Both the position numbers and the translations under genes were made by a program. The notes below the pieces were generated by a model. That model was given only the letters and a program-made list of their open reading frames with translations. It had not been told where the DNA came from and did no database searches. This document shows, in pieces, positions 40,332 to 54,518 of a DNA stretch of 64,000 nucleotides. Location of the stretch: NCBI GenBank assembly GCA_013365325.1, contig JABVXV010000132.1:43394-107393 (forward strand). The letters run 5' to 3'. The first letter of the stretch is position 1. The number at the start of each line of letters is the position of its first letter. This DNA is from Dipetalonema caudispina. Lineage: Eukaryota > Nematoda > Chromadorea > Rhabditida > Onchocercidae.

Positions 40332-40547
40332 ATGTATCATTACAATCCGATAAAAATTTCCCTTGAAAAGTCGGAATTCGTTCACTTAAATAAGTCAACT
40401 AAAAACATTCCGGTTACAAAAGCTAAGTTAACTAAAAATATTCCGACTACAAAAGGTAAGTCAACTAAAAACATTCCGGTTACAAAAAAGTTTCTCATAT
40501 TGAGTAAATTTCCTGAAACCAATCAAGTTATACAAATAGTAAAATAG
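40332..40547 (+). CDS. Small ORF with 33-bp in-frame repeats, doubtful gene
   Basis: A 71-codon ORF upstream of and divergent from LLPH carries three near-identical 11-residue repeats (KSTKNIPVTKA, KLTKNIPTTKG, KSTKNIPVTKK) at 40392-40488. The DNA repeats keep frame and differ mainly by single bases. The protein is basic, with no signal peptide or known domain. No introns or neighbours support it, so it may be only an expanded repeat that happens to be open. Confidence 0.3.
   Translation: MYHYNPIKISLEKSEFVHLNKSTKNIPVTKAKLTKNIPTTKGKSTKNIPVTKKFLILSKFPETNQVIQIVK
40392..40488 (+). repeat. 33-bp tandem repeat, about three copies
   Basis: The unit AAGTCAACTAAAAACATTCC followed by GGTTACAAAAGCT is repeated at 40392, 40425 and 40458. 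The middle copy is the most divergent. The multiple-of-three period leaves the surrounding ORF open. Confidence 0.85.
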
Positions 40548-43500
40548 AATGTTGCAGACAGTTAGAGTGGAAAAGTTTTATTACATTCATTAGAGAATGC
40601 CAGATAGTTAGATGAATAGCGATATGAATTTGATAAGAAATGAATCCATCGAACAACGAGCGTTGATTAACGAAGTTTGCACTGTTTTTTTTTTTGGGGG
40701 GGTTCACATTTTCATTCGTATGGTTTGTTTTGTGAGATTTTATTTTGGGATTTATTAATTCGAAATTTTATTATTTTGAAATTGAAATTGAAATTTTATA
40801 TTTTATACTTTTCCTTCTGTGAAATTATATTCTTTTAATTCATTAATACTAATGTTATTATTAGTTTTATAATTGAACTTATAATTATTTGCAAGATTTT
40901 AAATCATATTTTAATTTATTATATTAGCCATGTAATTAATCATTTATCATTATGATTTTTGTAAATTAACCCTTCTTCAATATATATCAATCGTTTACCA
41001 TTATGATATTGTAAATTAGCACTCCTATCATACGTATCAATTGAGTATCGTACTTAATATGGATAATTTATCACATACCATACCATTCTTTCATTACTTA
41101 GTGTTAGTTTATCTCATGTTAAAATTATTTGTGATTATTTGCTGTTAGAAAATAATTGCAAGTTTGGAATGAGAATATTGCAATTGATATAACTAACCAA
41201 ATCTATATCATTTTATTAATATCTATCATTGATTCGAAAATTTTCGACCTGCGAGTTTTTTCATTTTCAAATCTAAATTTGAATAATCAACTATCTGGTC
41301 TTTAATATTAATTAGTTAATCAAAATCCATCATTAATTCCAAGAATGATGAATGAACGAAATAAATTATTGCTAAAATAAATTGGAGTTGTCGATTTTGT
41401 TATAATGTAACTATTGTAGTTTTTCCTTATTTTCACTTATGCTTCGAAGTTTTCCTTCTCAGTTCTTAATTTCTTCAGGCAACTTGTTTACATTTCATGA
41501 TAAATTAAGCTGAAAATATAGAGAAAAAAAAAATGTTTTCATATTCCTCTCAAAATTAATTTGCAAATTTTTTTTGTGTATGCATACTGTATCTATGATT
41601 AGTGCACTGCGATCATTTCATTAGCGGAATGACGTGAATCTTTCATGCTTTTCATATGACAAATCATGGGAAGTGTCATAAACCTATCAGAGTTCCTGTT
41701 TTTCTCTTCAGCTTCTTGTCGAACTAAATGATTTTTTGAAAATTTTCTTCTCAAAAAATTTCTACCTTCAAATATGCTACCCGAAGTTTAGTTAATGTGA
41801 TTATTCATAAATCAATTCATTTGATAGGCTTTGAATGTTTTGATTCTCATCAATAGGTTAGTCCTACTATAAGGAATTTACTGTGACCGCCTATAATACC
41901 ACCACTTTTTCTGAGTTATGATAATCTTGGCATGCATATATCATTTCCATAACGAAAACAGACATTGTCAGTTCTGATTCTTTCTTTTATCTCATCTATT
42001 TCAGATGAATCATTGGGAAGTACCTATATATGATCTATGTAAATATATGAAGCTGATTGCTTCCAGCGCATCCGATTGATTCCATTATTTACAACGAAAT
42101 TCTCTTTTGCTTTACGATATAACCAAATTCTAACCATCAAATCAATAGTCATATCTGTTGAAGAAAGAATTAACGGTACATGTGCAGTATTACCTACGCA
42201 GCATCCTTTTCTCCCAATGTTGTTTGCAATCGAATTATCATTTAGTTAACCCGTGTTTAATTACCTACCAAACCGACGTGTATTGTTGGAAAAGATTTCC
42301 TTTTTAATACTTAACATTAGATCAAGTGATATGAGGATATAATTTTATACATGTTTTATTCCGATTCTGAAGGATGAATTCCGAAAATCTCAAGAAAGAA
42401 ATATGGAATTATACGATATTACAGCTATTACAATTATTTCTCTTCATTTAAAGAAACATAAAGAACGTGAGTTTGGTCGATACTCTTTTCTGCACCATTT
42501 ACATTTAAACACAATTTTTGATTTCCATTAGCAACTGTTCTAAATATTAGCTCTTATTTTTTATATGATGTACAAATGGAGATTGATAGTGAAGGCTCAA
42601 CTATAATTGACGATTCATATTGGTTAAAAGTTTGATATATATTGTTAACTTGTTTTTTCCTCCAATCATATGTAAATGAGATGAAAAGTAAAACCTTCAC
42701 CACGAGCATTTTTGTCATCACAATCATTGTCTGAATATATGCAATGGTAGTAAGAGGACGAAGAAAATGGATTATGTTATCTAGAACCTCTTTTTACTCA
42801 GTTTCTAGGATGAGAATTGGTAGAAAAGGTAGAAGGAAGATCATAAGTTAGTGTCTGGGAAGAGGGAGAAGTTTTTCTAGAGTTGGTTCTTTTCTTTTTT
42901 TTTTACAAAGTGTTAATATAAGTGAAAATTAAGATGCGTGTTTCTTTTTTTTAATTTTTATAAGTTTGGAAATTTTGATGAAAACATATCTGTTTTATTT
43001 ATTTGGCAGATATACCAAATCGAATGAGCATAATGTACGTACCTAAGTACTAAGGTATAGTTCCGCTTGATCTGTATAGATTTCATGCTTTCAATAGCGA
43101 AAATACCTCGTTCATCAAATACTATGTTTTATTTCATATTTCAGTATATTGTGATTTCTACATATTTATGTCCTATTATTAGGTAAATGATTATTTGGTA
43201 CCTTCTGTTTACATATTTGTATTACATATCATAATGCCTAGGATATGGACTTTTGTTAATACTTATTATGGAAGAATTATTTTTTCCCCTCAAGAAGAAT
43301 ATTTTTTAAATAAAATATTGCGAGAAACTGATCTATTTGTACACTGCTCGTTCTATTACTAATTTCAGCTCAGCGAAATGCCAAATTTTCTTCTTCAATG
43401 ATGCTTGCATTTCCAACTATTCTTGTACCCTATGAATTTTGTTCCAAATTTCTTGGACTTGAAGGATCTAATTTAAATTTGAAGAATGTAATATTGAAAG

Positions 43501-44406
43501 AATTATATTTTATTTTTATTTAATCTTTCTTGAATGTTAACAAGTATCTTTCGAATTATTTTTTTGTTCTGTTCTTCCCAAGTTACACAGTACTTTCTGT
43601 CCGAAAGTATTACTAACAAAATCAATTGAAGATGAGGTGCAGCTTATTGGCCTTAAAATATCGATCCAGTTGAACCTAGCTCTCTTTCCTCTTCATAACA
43701 GGCCCACATTTCCAATCTCTAATTTAGTTATTGGCCTACACTTTTTTAAATCTATTTATCTTCCACTTTTATTTCAATTTGAATTTGAATATGTAAAATA
43801 ACTATTTAGACGGTGTGGTTATTGATATGGTTTGAGTTAATGCATCTCTGACTTTTCCTGAGAACCGGTCGAGTGTGGCAGTTTAATATCCTCCTTGTGG
43901 GAGCGAATTGACAGGTTTACCTCTGATGTTTGTAAGTTTTAAGATTTCAACTATTAGTTTAAGGTTTTTGTCGGATTGGAAATTAGAATTTCCCATGCCT
44001 GAAGAGTTTTGTAAACCTCAGGAAATAGGGAATCATCCTGACAGTGAACGGTTGTCATAGTACCACAAAAATTTTCTGCATTTATTCGCACATATAATTG
44101 TTTCTCTCATTCGTTTAATTAAAATATTGGTAAAATTGGAAGCTTATAGCTTACTTAAGCTGGTGAAGTTGTTCTTGGAAAATTTACTTCCACATTTCTT
44201 ATTGCAACGTATTGCTATAAAAAATATTCTAAAGATTTTACATTTCGATTTCAAGATAGAACATGTTTAAATATAGTTTATCGATTGATCCTTTCTTCTG
44301 ATATGCGAACTAAACGAATGTAAAACGATTGGTAATAGATTCTTGAAATTATGCGTGCATTGTTTACTGTTAATCTTGGTTCACTTACAAGCTGCTGTTT
44401 TAGGAG
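40548..44406. other. Intergenic region with no gene seen
   Basis: This 3.9 kb lies upstream of the RRBP1/kinectin-like gene. It has no long ORF on either strand and few long homopolymer runs compared with the first 37 kb. A G run follows a T run near 40685-40702. The promoter of the downstream gene probably lies at its right end, but I can assign no element. Confidence 0.5.
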
Positions 44407-47400
44407 ATGGATCCGACATCACTCGGATTTGTGGCTGTAATTGCCGTTTTGATTACTATAATTTCAATTATTGTCTTTAAAATGTATCCGAAGGAAACTG
44501 ATTTTGAAAAGGTATGTCTTTATCAACATCCATTGGATTTCTATTTGATATAGTGATATCCGTAAAATACAAGAGTCGGGAAAGTTAGGTTGAGAAGTTT
44601 TGCTTTGTTTAAGTAAGAGAGCAAGTTTTTAGACTGTAATAACCAGTAATGTTTTTATTGTCACTGGTCGATTCTGTATTATGTTTTTTGTTTTGTAGGC
44701 TTATGGCGAAAATGCTTTGCGATTGCTTGCTGAGGATCGTGCGACTAAAACAAAAAGCGCAAAAAACAAAAATAAAGGAAAGAATGGTGAGAGAAAAAAA
44801 GATTTAGGAGCAGAAGAAAAGCAAAATCGAGGTGAAGTAAGTATTTAAATGGGCGAAATTATTTATTGATGATTTATTTCGGAAAAGTAATGTTTTTTGG
44901 ACAAATACTTCAAGTTGTTGTTCATGCAGTCCTTTCTTCGTCAATGCAGGTTACAGACTTACAGACTTTATGTTACAATTAGTGTGGTTTGCGGTACTAT
45001 GTAGTGAGAATGTATTGCGTATGATGTTGATTTTAATATCATATGCAAGGTGAGCTATATTGTGGGTCCAGATTTTTATCTCTCGAAAATTTTCTATCAT
45101 TACTCGTTCTCTTACTGCTTCCATCAAATTTGATCCAGCATCGGATCGAACGCATGAAAATTGATATGGAGCACCGAAGTTTGGGAGGAAATGCGGGATT
45201 TTTTGCGTGCAGAAAGTGGTGTTATGTTTTGGGACGTCACTGTTGAACTGAAAAGTGTAGTTGTCATAATTGTTTAGTGATTTTGTTACGGTTTGTGGGG
45301 AAAAAATTTCTGGATTTCAGAAACCTGCAAATGGTGATTTACTTTATGTTCCGTTATCGACGAATGGTCATTGTGGAACCGAAGAATGGAATGGTACGAA
45401 TGGTAGTGAAGCTAATGCAAAGCCGAACCGTAAGAAACCGAAAAGCAAGCAACTGGCGGCTGGTCCGTTTACTTTTTTTGTTACTATTTATGGAAGCTAA
45501 TAACAGTTATCGAACTCGAGATTTAAGTATTTCTTTCTATTATGGCATTGTGTCATATTACCACACAATTCTCTTAATACATTTGAAAACTATTAAATAC
45601 ATTTGTCCACTTTTTGGATGCAAACTGTTGACTAACATGAATCAGTTGTACTTTTGGAGACGGCTACCTCTAAATCTTTTAGAAAAAAACTCTTAGTGTA
45701 ACCATTAATCTTTCACTTTTGGAATTATTTCCAGAAATCAAGCAACACACAGAACCAGCGAAAGATGAGAAAGTTGCCGTTGCTAAAAGTGTGGAAAGTT
45801 TATCAGGACAGCGAGATGTTGCCGAGAAGATAAATGGCAAGCCGGAGATGATTACTGCAAAAACTTTTCACGATGAAAACAAGGGAAATGATGGTTAGTT
45901 TTTTAAATTTAAGGGATCCAAATCTTTCGTAATACCCTATACACGCCTAGAAATATGTGATTCCTCTCAGGTTATCTTTTTTTTTAGGATAGAATTGTAT
46001 GGCGTTTAGCATTATTAAAGTCATAATGTCGGGTTGTAAGTAAATCGGTTTACAAAAATTAATTATTATCTGTTGATCTTTCAATTTTTATTCATCTACA
46101 TATAGAATGAACAGTAACATTTTCAGAACTGTTGTTTTTTTTGGGATTAGAAGTTTTTCTCATTCAGATTCGAAATTTAATTTACGAATTGAATGTAAAC
46201 ATTTTGAGTTGGCGAACGAAAAGCAAAGAAAAAGAATCGTGCACGACGAAATGAGGAACATTTACGTGAAATCGTAAAGGAGGAAATTAAAGTAACAGAA
46301 GAAGTTCCATCGGTGGAAGCCATGGCATCTCTCGAAAGTGAGGAGAAAAAGCTCGAAAAGATGAAACCAAAAAAAGGTTACCAAAAAATTCATTGTAATG
46401 ATATTTTAAAAATTCTAACTGTTAAAAAAGATCGAATAGGAATTCACTCACTGTGCAGGAAATTTCTGCTACCATTTCTTCCTTGCCAGAGTTTTTGTTA
46501 ATAATCAGCCTATAAATTTCAGCAAACCCATTAAAAGATATCAATGCGAACAAATTTCAAGCACGTTTGAATGCTGTCGCAGAGCTTGAGCCAGAGTATA
46601 TCACGTTTCTCACGAATTATATCAACAATGTGAATACACAGGTCCTGTTAGCTTGCTTTTTTTTGCTTACGTAAGAATAGGCTTTAATTACAATATCGGT
46701 TATTGGTTATTAAAATAAATCAAAATGTAAATTGAAGTGTTCAGCTTGGCACTAGAGATAGTTAGCAATGATCTTCATTGAAGAATACAGACTGCATTGA
46801 ATAGCTTGTTTTGTCTGATTTATTAATTCATGCTTTGTATTTCAGAGAGCCAAATTAGATGATGAAATTGCTTTGATGAGAAAACAAATCGCTGATAAAG
46901 ATCGTCTTGTTTTACAATGTACCAATAAACTCACAGCAGCCGAACAAAAGGATTCAGAAATTGCTATGCTTCAGTAAGTATAGATTGATCTCGCTGACTC
47001 ACATCGTCGGTAGAAAGATCTCTCAGGACAATAATTTCCCATGTATGGATAATAATCACAAAGGCTAGCAGTTGCCTTTTCGATCCCAACTTTTCTGTAC
47101 TATTCAACAAAGTCTTGAAAACGTAACATTTATTCCCCTTATTCATTCAGTTTCCCATTAATCGGATATCTAGCTAGTAATTGACTGTTATCACTTTGGG
47201 TATTGATTGAAAGTATGTGCCACAATTTTTTTTGCCAGGAAAACGTTAACCGAAGAGAAGAGAAAGTACAAGTTGTTTGAGCAAACAGTGTGCGCTCAGT
47301 TGAGCAATAACGCGCAAGAGAAGTCGTACTTACAGCGAAAATACGATCAGGTACAGCTGTTTATCTCATTCAAAATTATGGTTTAATTATGTGATATATG

Positions 47401-50400
47401 TTAGAGATGAGAAAAAGAAGAATTTGAAGTTAGAGGTTTGACTTTTGACAAACCAGAAAATTTGCCGTTTATTTGAAATTCTGGACGTTATTTAGTTTTC
47501 GCTCAATATATATTGCATGAATAGAAAGGGTCTTTAAATTTCGTCTCAGTTGCAAGGAGAATTTGGTGCATTGAGGGAAGAGATGAAAAAGGCACAATCT
47601 GTTATTCATTCGACGCCACCACCCGTTGATACCAAACCTTATCAGCAACAAATTGACCGACTGAAAGCTGTATGTTTTAATTTTTTTAAATTCCAGTTTT
47701 AATTCTATTTCATTCTTTCGATTACAAGAAAATCATTTATTCACTTGTTCATTTGTTTGGATGGGAGTTGTTATGAATGAGCGTTAGCTATTAGACATTG
47801 TTGTAGAATATATAACTGAAGTGAAAGGTAAGTATTAATCAAGAATGGGAGTAAGTGCCACAATTCCTCTTTCAGGATGGGTGTGTACACTCAATTGAGC
47901 GGTAACTTGCAGCTCTAATACCCTAATTTTTAAAGAGATAGGATATCTTTTACTTGCTAGAGTTGCTATGTGAGAATTATGTACGAGAGCTGTGCATTGG
48001 TAATAGTAGGATTGCAAATAGTAAGATTGTTTCTTTATTCTTGTTTTTAGGAGTTAACGTCCAGTAAAAATCGTTGTTCGCAACAGGAACTGGAGTTAAA
48101 TCAACGATTACAAGCAATGCAACAAATAAGGAAGGAGTTACAGGTGAGATTTAATGCTCACATCTTAAAAGTGTTTTACATACGATCCAAATAAGGACAC
48201 CATCAAATGGAAGATACGGTGATATAACGAGACAGATGGCGATTCAAATTGTACTGCTCTCATTCTCCCGCTGTTCGTTTCGACATAAATAATTTTCGTA
48301 GTTTGGTGGTATGTTAGACAGAGATTCATTTTCAAGCTTTATTCAGAGTCGTTTCATCAGGATTCTGGTCCATGTCTCTCATTATTCAATACAGTTTGTA
48401 GAAGATATGTCTTCCTCTTATTCGTTTCTTTTTTTTGATATCTTGCTACTTCCCCATTATGGTCAAGTGCTCCATTCGGATTTTTTAAGGCAATCTCTGT
48501 TTATTAGCTAAGTTTTCCATATTTTTACTTATACTGATTGCGTTTTTCTTTTACTTGTACTTTTTTCTTTTCCCTTCTAGAATCAAGATTGTCAAATCGA
48601 ACATTTGAGCAAAACGAACGCTTTACTCGAGAAACGTTTACAGGATGTGGAAGGCAGTGCGGTAGGTCTATTTGGATTGTTATGAAATTATATCACGATA
48701 GAATGTTATTTGAAAGGTTTCGAAAAGCAAATAATGTGATTAAATGAATCAAATATTGAATTTTAGTACTATAGATTATAGGAAGTCTTGCATATGAATT
48801 CCTTGTCGTTCTTGGCATACATTTTTGTTGTGGAACTTATTGTCACCCAAAGGTGATAGTAACGAGAGATTTAAGAAAAATACCATATTCAGAAGGCAGA
48901 ACGTGATACGCTTGAGATGAAACTGCAGAATACGATGAAAGTAGCAGAAGAGTTAAGTGTGATGACTTCTGAGATTCGAGACGAAATGTTACAACATAGG
49001 GGAAATGCGGAAACAGCAGTTCAGGAACGAGAAAAGGTGAACTTTATAACCCTCACACGATATAGATATTTCACTAGAATCGAGAGTCTGTTCTTCAATA
49101 ACTGTATGTCTCTGAATGTGTTTAGAAATTTTTTTTTCTTTCCTTTTTCGAATTTTTAGTTTCCATAATTTCCATTGATTTTCTCAATTTAGAATGAATG
49201 GGAAAGTTCAAGGCACATATTAGTATTATGAAAGAGTCTAGTAGAAATAAAAGTATAAAAAGTTATGGAAGTAGTAGAAAAGCTAGGCTACTTCGAAAAG
49301 AATAAGACCGCGCTTTTGAGTTATCAAATAATATTTGAAAGAATATTTATTAACATTTTCTTCATATTTTTAGCATTGTGAGCAAATTCATATTTTAAAT
49401 ACACAACTTATGGAGGCTAATCGGGAACGCGTGAGGTATTTGAATGACTGTGCTACTTATAGCAAAAAATTGGCCGAAATGGAAACTGCAAACGCAGAGG
49501 TAGGGAATCGATTATTTTTACCATTTGTATTCATTTTATGTAAAGCTTTATGTGAGGCCAAATAGCAAAATTCTGACTTGCTATGATTAATTAACTTTGA
49601 TCTTTATAGACTCTTTTATTTTTTGGTTAAGCGTTATTTTAAAGATATTATTACAGTTGAACAGTCATCTGGAAGCACTGCAGAACGCAAGTGTAACCAA
49701 TGATGCAAACCGTAGTGAATTAACGAAGGAAGTTGAAAAATATCAAAAGCAGCTCGCTGATATTATGGAAGCCCGTGATAAGGTGTTTTTTCTTACGATA
49801 GCCTCGAATTTCAAGACTTAAGTTGCATATGACTACTTCTTACTATCTGATATCACTGAGAGAAACAAAGTGAAAAGAATAAAACTGTCAGCTGACCCAT
49901 CGATGTAATATAATTTTTGAGCTGTAAACCAGATAAAGGGTGGGTTTTTTTGCAGCAAATTTATGTTTCAAAGCTTCAATAAAAAACTAAATACTATAAT
50001 TATAATACTATATGTAAATGGGTAAGAGAATATGATAAGAAATTTGTGGATGTTACCTTAACTGTACTTTTTGGTTACCTAAGGTTCACAGTACTCTCAG
50101 TTTATTATTTCTGATTTGCTTGACATCCGATTTTTTCAGGATATTGCCAAGCTAAAGAATGAATTAGAATGCATCGAAGAAGAGAAGGAAAAGTATATTA
50201 AGCAGTTGTCTGTCAAGTAAGTAATTTCTCCCTTTGATTAAGGCACCACCGATTATTGGAGCATTCAACAGTTCAGCTTATTAAAAATAAAATATCATAG
50301 TGTTTTAATAGTTAGTCAAAATTCAAGATTTTTGAAAATTGTCGCCTTCCCTTTATCATAATCGCCATCTTTTTAAGCATTTCTAGAGAAGCAGCTGAAG

Positions 50401-53400
50401 TCAGAAAGTGCCGTAAAGAGTTGAACGAATTTAAGAGCGAGTACAATAAAAAATTGAATCATATTGTTTCTTTGGAAGAGGAAATCGCGAAATACAAGAA
50501 AATTGAAATGGAAAGGTTAGCAGCAAAAGTTGATTAGCATTTATTCATGCTTTTAAGATTCAGTAATTTGCTAGAAACCATAGGTGAGGAGTTTTGCTTT
50601 AGGATCATTAGACTGGGGAAAATGAATCACATTTTTTCTTTAGCAAATAATGTCATACTCATAATATTGCCATTTTTTTTCTATCAACTTCGTGATTTTA
50701 ATTGAGAAGGTTCAGCGAATTATACAAGGATGTATAGTAAGTTATGTTATCTAATATTTCACTTCATAGAGGCAAGATTCGAATGTGCTGATCATTTTTT
50801 TGTCTGTTAGTGATATTTGTAGATGGATTTATGTGAAAATATTTTGCAGAGAAGCGATGGCGTCTTCTTTTGATGATAAGGATGTGGGCGAGAAAGTGAG
50901 TAATTTTTATAATCCTTTTTATGTTTCTATAAATTTATGTCTGTTAACTTTGAAGTGGACAGCAAGAAGCGCTTTGATGGTAAAATCAAACATTTTAAGA
51001 ATAAAGGTAAAGTTGGGAAAATAATGTTCTTTGATTAGAATACCTATGTAAAGATAAAGAATATGTGTAGATCGAGGGGACTTATATTGATGTACAAATC
51101 AATAGCTCAATAAGACAGATCATTTTAGTAGAATGCTTTTTTTCGTATTTCTTAATAGATATTCTTTTAATGGTTGGGACTTGGTTTCCAAGCTTGAGTT
51201 AATGAATTGTTAACACAGCTTCATGAGCACATGTTTGACTGAAAAAGTACTTCATCATTCCTTGCACATATTGTTCTTTTTTCACTGTTTTTTTATTTTA
51301 ATATGAGTAGTTTTTAGCAACTTGAATATGGTTTTGCAGTTCAAATTGGTTTTCATTTAAATAAAATTAAGATACTTTTTTACTTTCCCTTCATTTTTTT
51401 TCTTTTTGAATTGCATTTTTGCAGTTCCATGAATTAATTCCTAGAGAAAAGTTGCGTCATACCTTTTTCTTGCTGTTTATTCATAAAACCCGACGTAGTG
51501 ATTTAGAGACTCAACCGTTACTAAGATGAACAACATCTCTTCCAGTTTACAGCAAAACTGATTGGTAGCAAGATATAGTTTATGCGCTTCTTGTCTGTTT
51601 CAGAATGACACTTATGACTCTAATGTTCTTCTGGAAAGATACTTAGTCGTTCTTTTATTCTTATTAAGATTGTATCAATGAATATATATTTTCCTTTTGT
51701 TTTTCTTTCATTAAGATTTCATTTAGATGAACGAAGCGAGGAAAAGTACAAGAGATGTTTTATAGTAGATGCTGGACAGAATTGATTAGTTTAGGTTAAA
51801 CCCCGTGTTTTAAAAAATTCGATTTTTAAAATTTCATCAGTTAAAAACAAGTTCTTTTTCAAATTTTTTCATACAATTAGCGTGCTTGTTAGGAATCTCT
51901 CTGATTACAGATAATGAAGCACGAAGTTCAGTCGGCACCAAAAGTTGATGTTGCAGTTTGCGGCGATGATATTAATTTGGAAGTCAGCGCATTGAAAAAG
52001 CAAAACGAGGTTCATGGTTGAATTTCAGTAATTACTGCAATCACGTCAAAACGATTCTGTCGATTTATTGAAATGCCACATATCGGGCAAATAGAATTTA
52101 CTCCGGCTCATATTAGTATTCTGGACTACCCCTTGTCATATATTCCCATCTAGGGAGTCAACCCTGTCGTAGCCTTCCTAATATCTAGTTCCATATCAGG
52201 GGCCATTGTTGAAAGCTGGTTGAATCCAGCAAATATATGGAAATAAAGAAATACTTTCAAATAGAATAAAGAGAAGACAAAAAAACATGCATTGTAAAAT
52301 TAAACCTTACATTTGAGTTAAACCGGGTTTGATTCAACTCTCTCAAATGGAATCATCAGAATTGCACTCCCAGTCGGGCATAACACAACTTGCTAATATT
52401 GAAAAAATGTGCTTTTGAATAATTCACGGAAAGAACTAAGCTGCTACTCTTTATATCTGGATAATTTCTTCTGGCAAGTGATTCCTAAATTCTTATCTTT
52501 TTGACTATTGTGATCTTTTTTGCAGGAGTTACGGAAGGCAAATTATAAGGTTGTGGAAATTTCGCAGCAGCAAGAAGCCATTTTCAAGAAACACTTGGAA
52601 GAAGTGGAGGTGAATTTAAGGCTAACAGAGTATTTAATTTGACTGTAAGGGATGGGTGAGAAACAAGATTTCAAAAGTATGAAGAATCAGTACGATTTCT
52701 AAAAAGTATGCGGAATTGTTCCGGAAATTTATAATTTTGCTGGTCATAAAGTTTGATTAAATGAAATGTGATACTTTTTTTGCAGAAAAATCATGAGAAA
52801 GCTCTTCAACATTATTGTTGTAATGTATTCAAGACATTCTGTGCAATTGCACCGTCGAATATAAAGTTGCCGAATCTACCAAGTATTTATGACATGGATC
52901 AGTTCTACAAATGGTTGAAGGATGTCGAAAATGTGGTACATAAATGCGGAAATGTGAAGGTCAGAGGAGTTAACGATAGAGATTTGTGGTTTTGTTGGCC
53001 ATATGTTTGAATTGAAGAAGGGTTGAGAGGCTTACTATAATTGCTTGTTCTCAGGTAGTTGGGTGAATGGATAATCCTGTTAGCTCAGATATTAGTCAAC
53101 AATTTCAGTTTATGATTAGATGATAATTTTTTGATCGGTATACAGAGAAAAAAATTTATCTGCATAATACATTTAAGCAGTTCAATAAGAATGAAAACAA
53201 TGGCAGCGAAAATAAGGTCAGTTTGGCGAAAGTTGCAGAGTTGGAAGCAAGTAATCGAAGGTATCGAGCAGCACTTGCCAATCTTGTAAGTTTTCACTGC
53301 TAAGCATCAGAAAATTATGGTTGATGATATTGTAAAGTAGCTTGTTGATTTCTTATATAGCGGTGAGGAAACCATTGCCTGATTTCCATTCATTGTGGTC

Positions 53401-54518
53401 AATAGAATGTTTGATAATCAAAAAAATTTGCCGCAGTACTGGTGTTTTTGCTATTTTAACCTTTCATAGTGATTACTTTTCCGTTGAATTTATCCTTTCC
53501 ATTATTATGATTGTGTTATAAAAAAAGTTGTGCCATCATATATATATATATAAAGAGAGAGAGAGAGAGAGGAAATCCCCGTAATGCATTGAAATGCCAA
53601 ATGACTTGTAGCGTTTTATCGTATCGTTTTTATGCATGCTTTTGCAGTCTTCTCACATCGATGCAATTGAGCAAGAAGCCATTTCGAAGGAAAAAGTATA
53701 TCTTAGTGAAATTTCACGCTTACGACATGAAATAAACGAGGTCTGTTTCGATTTTTATATGTTTTTTGTATGATAAAACAAAATTTTCAGATCTTTTTTT
53801 TCCGGAACGTCATGTAAACAAAGAATTGGACGAAATGGTGCAATAATAAAGTATAGTTGAACCTGTTAGAAATTTGAAAAAGTTTCAATGTATACTAATC
53901 GCATGTTTGGCTGCCAAAGTTTTCCATTTTTATTGTTTTGTTGTTTATTGCTTACATTGACTGCAGCATGCTTCAAAGCTTTTTGTTTGCTTTAATAAAA
54001 TAATAATGTACAGAACAATAGTATAAACCAGCATTTGTTGCAGTGGTCTGAATGAGTTACTGATTTTATTCCACTAGACAGAATTGGCGATGATGTGTGG
54101 CCAATTTTTGGTAGTAGGATATGACTTTTTTGTAGGAGATTCTACAAATCTTTTTGAAGCAAACATAAAAGCATAGTAAAATATGAGATATGAGACTTTA
54201 TGTCTCTACATACATCAAGCCATCCTCTAAGCTTTGATACTGAAATGATAATTTTAGTGATTCTACCAATGGATGGACGATTTTTGTGGTGGGATGTATG
54301 TTTTCAAGCCTTCTAGCCTCTCTTTGTCAACCACTTTCACGTTGCAGCAACTCAAAAAGCAGCTGGAAAATGAATGTAAACGAAAATTGGAACTTGTTTC
54401 TCAGACATCCAAACTTTGCGAAGTAATAAATGGATCGCAAAAACATGGGAATGGAAGAGTCGAATCACGTGTGAAAAATAGAAGTGCATATGATCTTGTC
54501 GGCGCTAATTATGGGTAG
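44407..54518 (+). CDS. RRBP1/kinectin-like ER-anchored coiled-coil protein
   Basis: Twenty-three exons on the plus strand join in phase from the ATG at 44407 to the TAG at 54516-54518. The first exons are 44407-44511, 44699-44836, 45321-45462, 45735-45893 and 46224-46376; the last is 54348-54518. The product begins with a short lumenal end and one membrane segment (residues about 7-24, GFVAVIAVLITIISIIVF). Lys-rich segments follow (AKNKNKGKNGERKKD, AKKKNRARRNEEH), then some 600 residues of heptad-type coiled coil such as LDDEIALMRKQIADKDRLVL and SELTKEVEKYQKQLADIMEA. A globular part interrupts it (FCAIAPSNIKLPNLPSIYDM, exon 52786-52959). This is the layout of ribosome-binding protein 1 and kinectin, rough-ER proteins that help shape sheets and link to ribosomes or kinesin. 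RRBP1's basic decapeptide repeats are absent. The ATG is three bases after a TTTTAG acceptor, suggesting trans-splicing. Later alternative 3' exons cannot be excluded. Confidence 0.8.
53541..53572 (+). repeat. AT and GA dinucleotide microsatellite
   Basis: A TATATA run is followed directly by a GAGAGA run in an intron of the RRBP1/kinectin-like gene, just upstream of the exon that begins at 53648. Confidence 0.8.
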
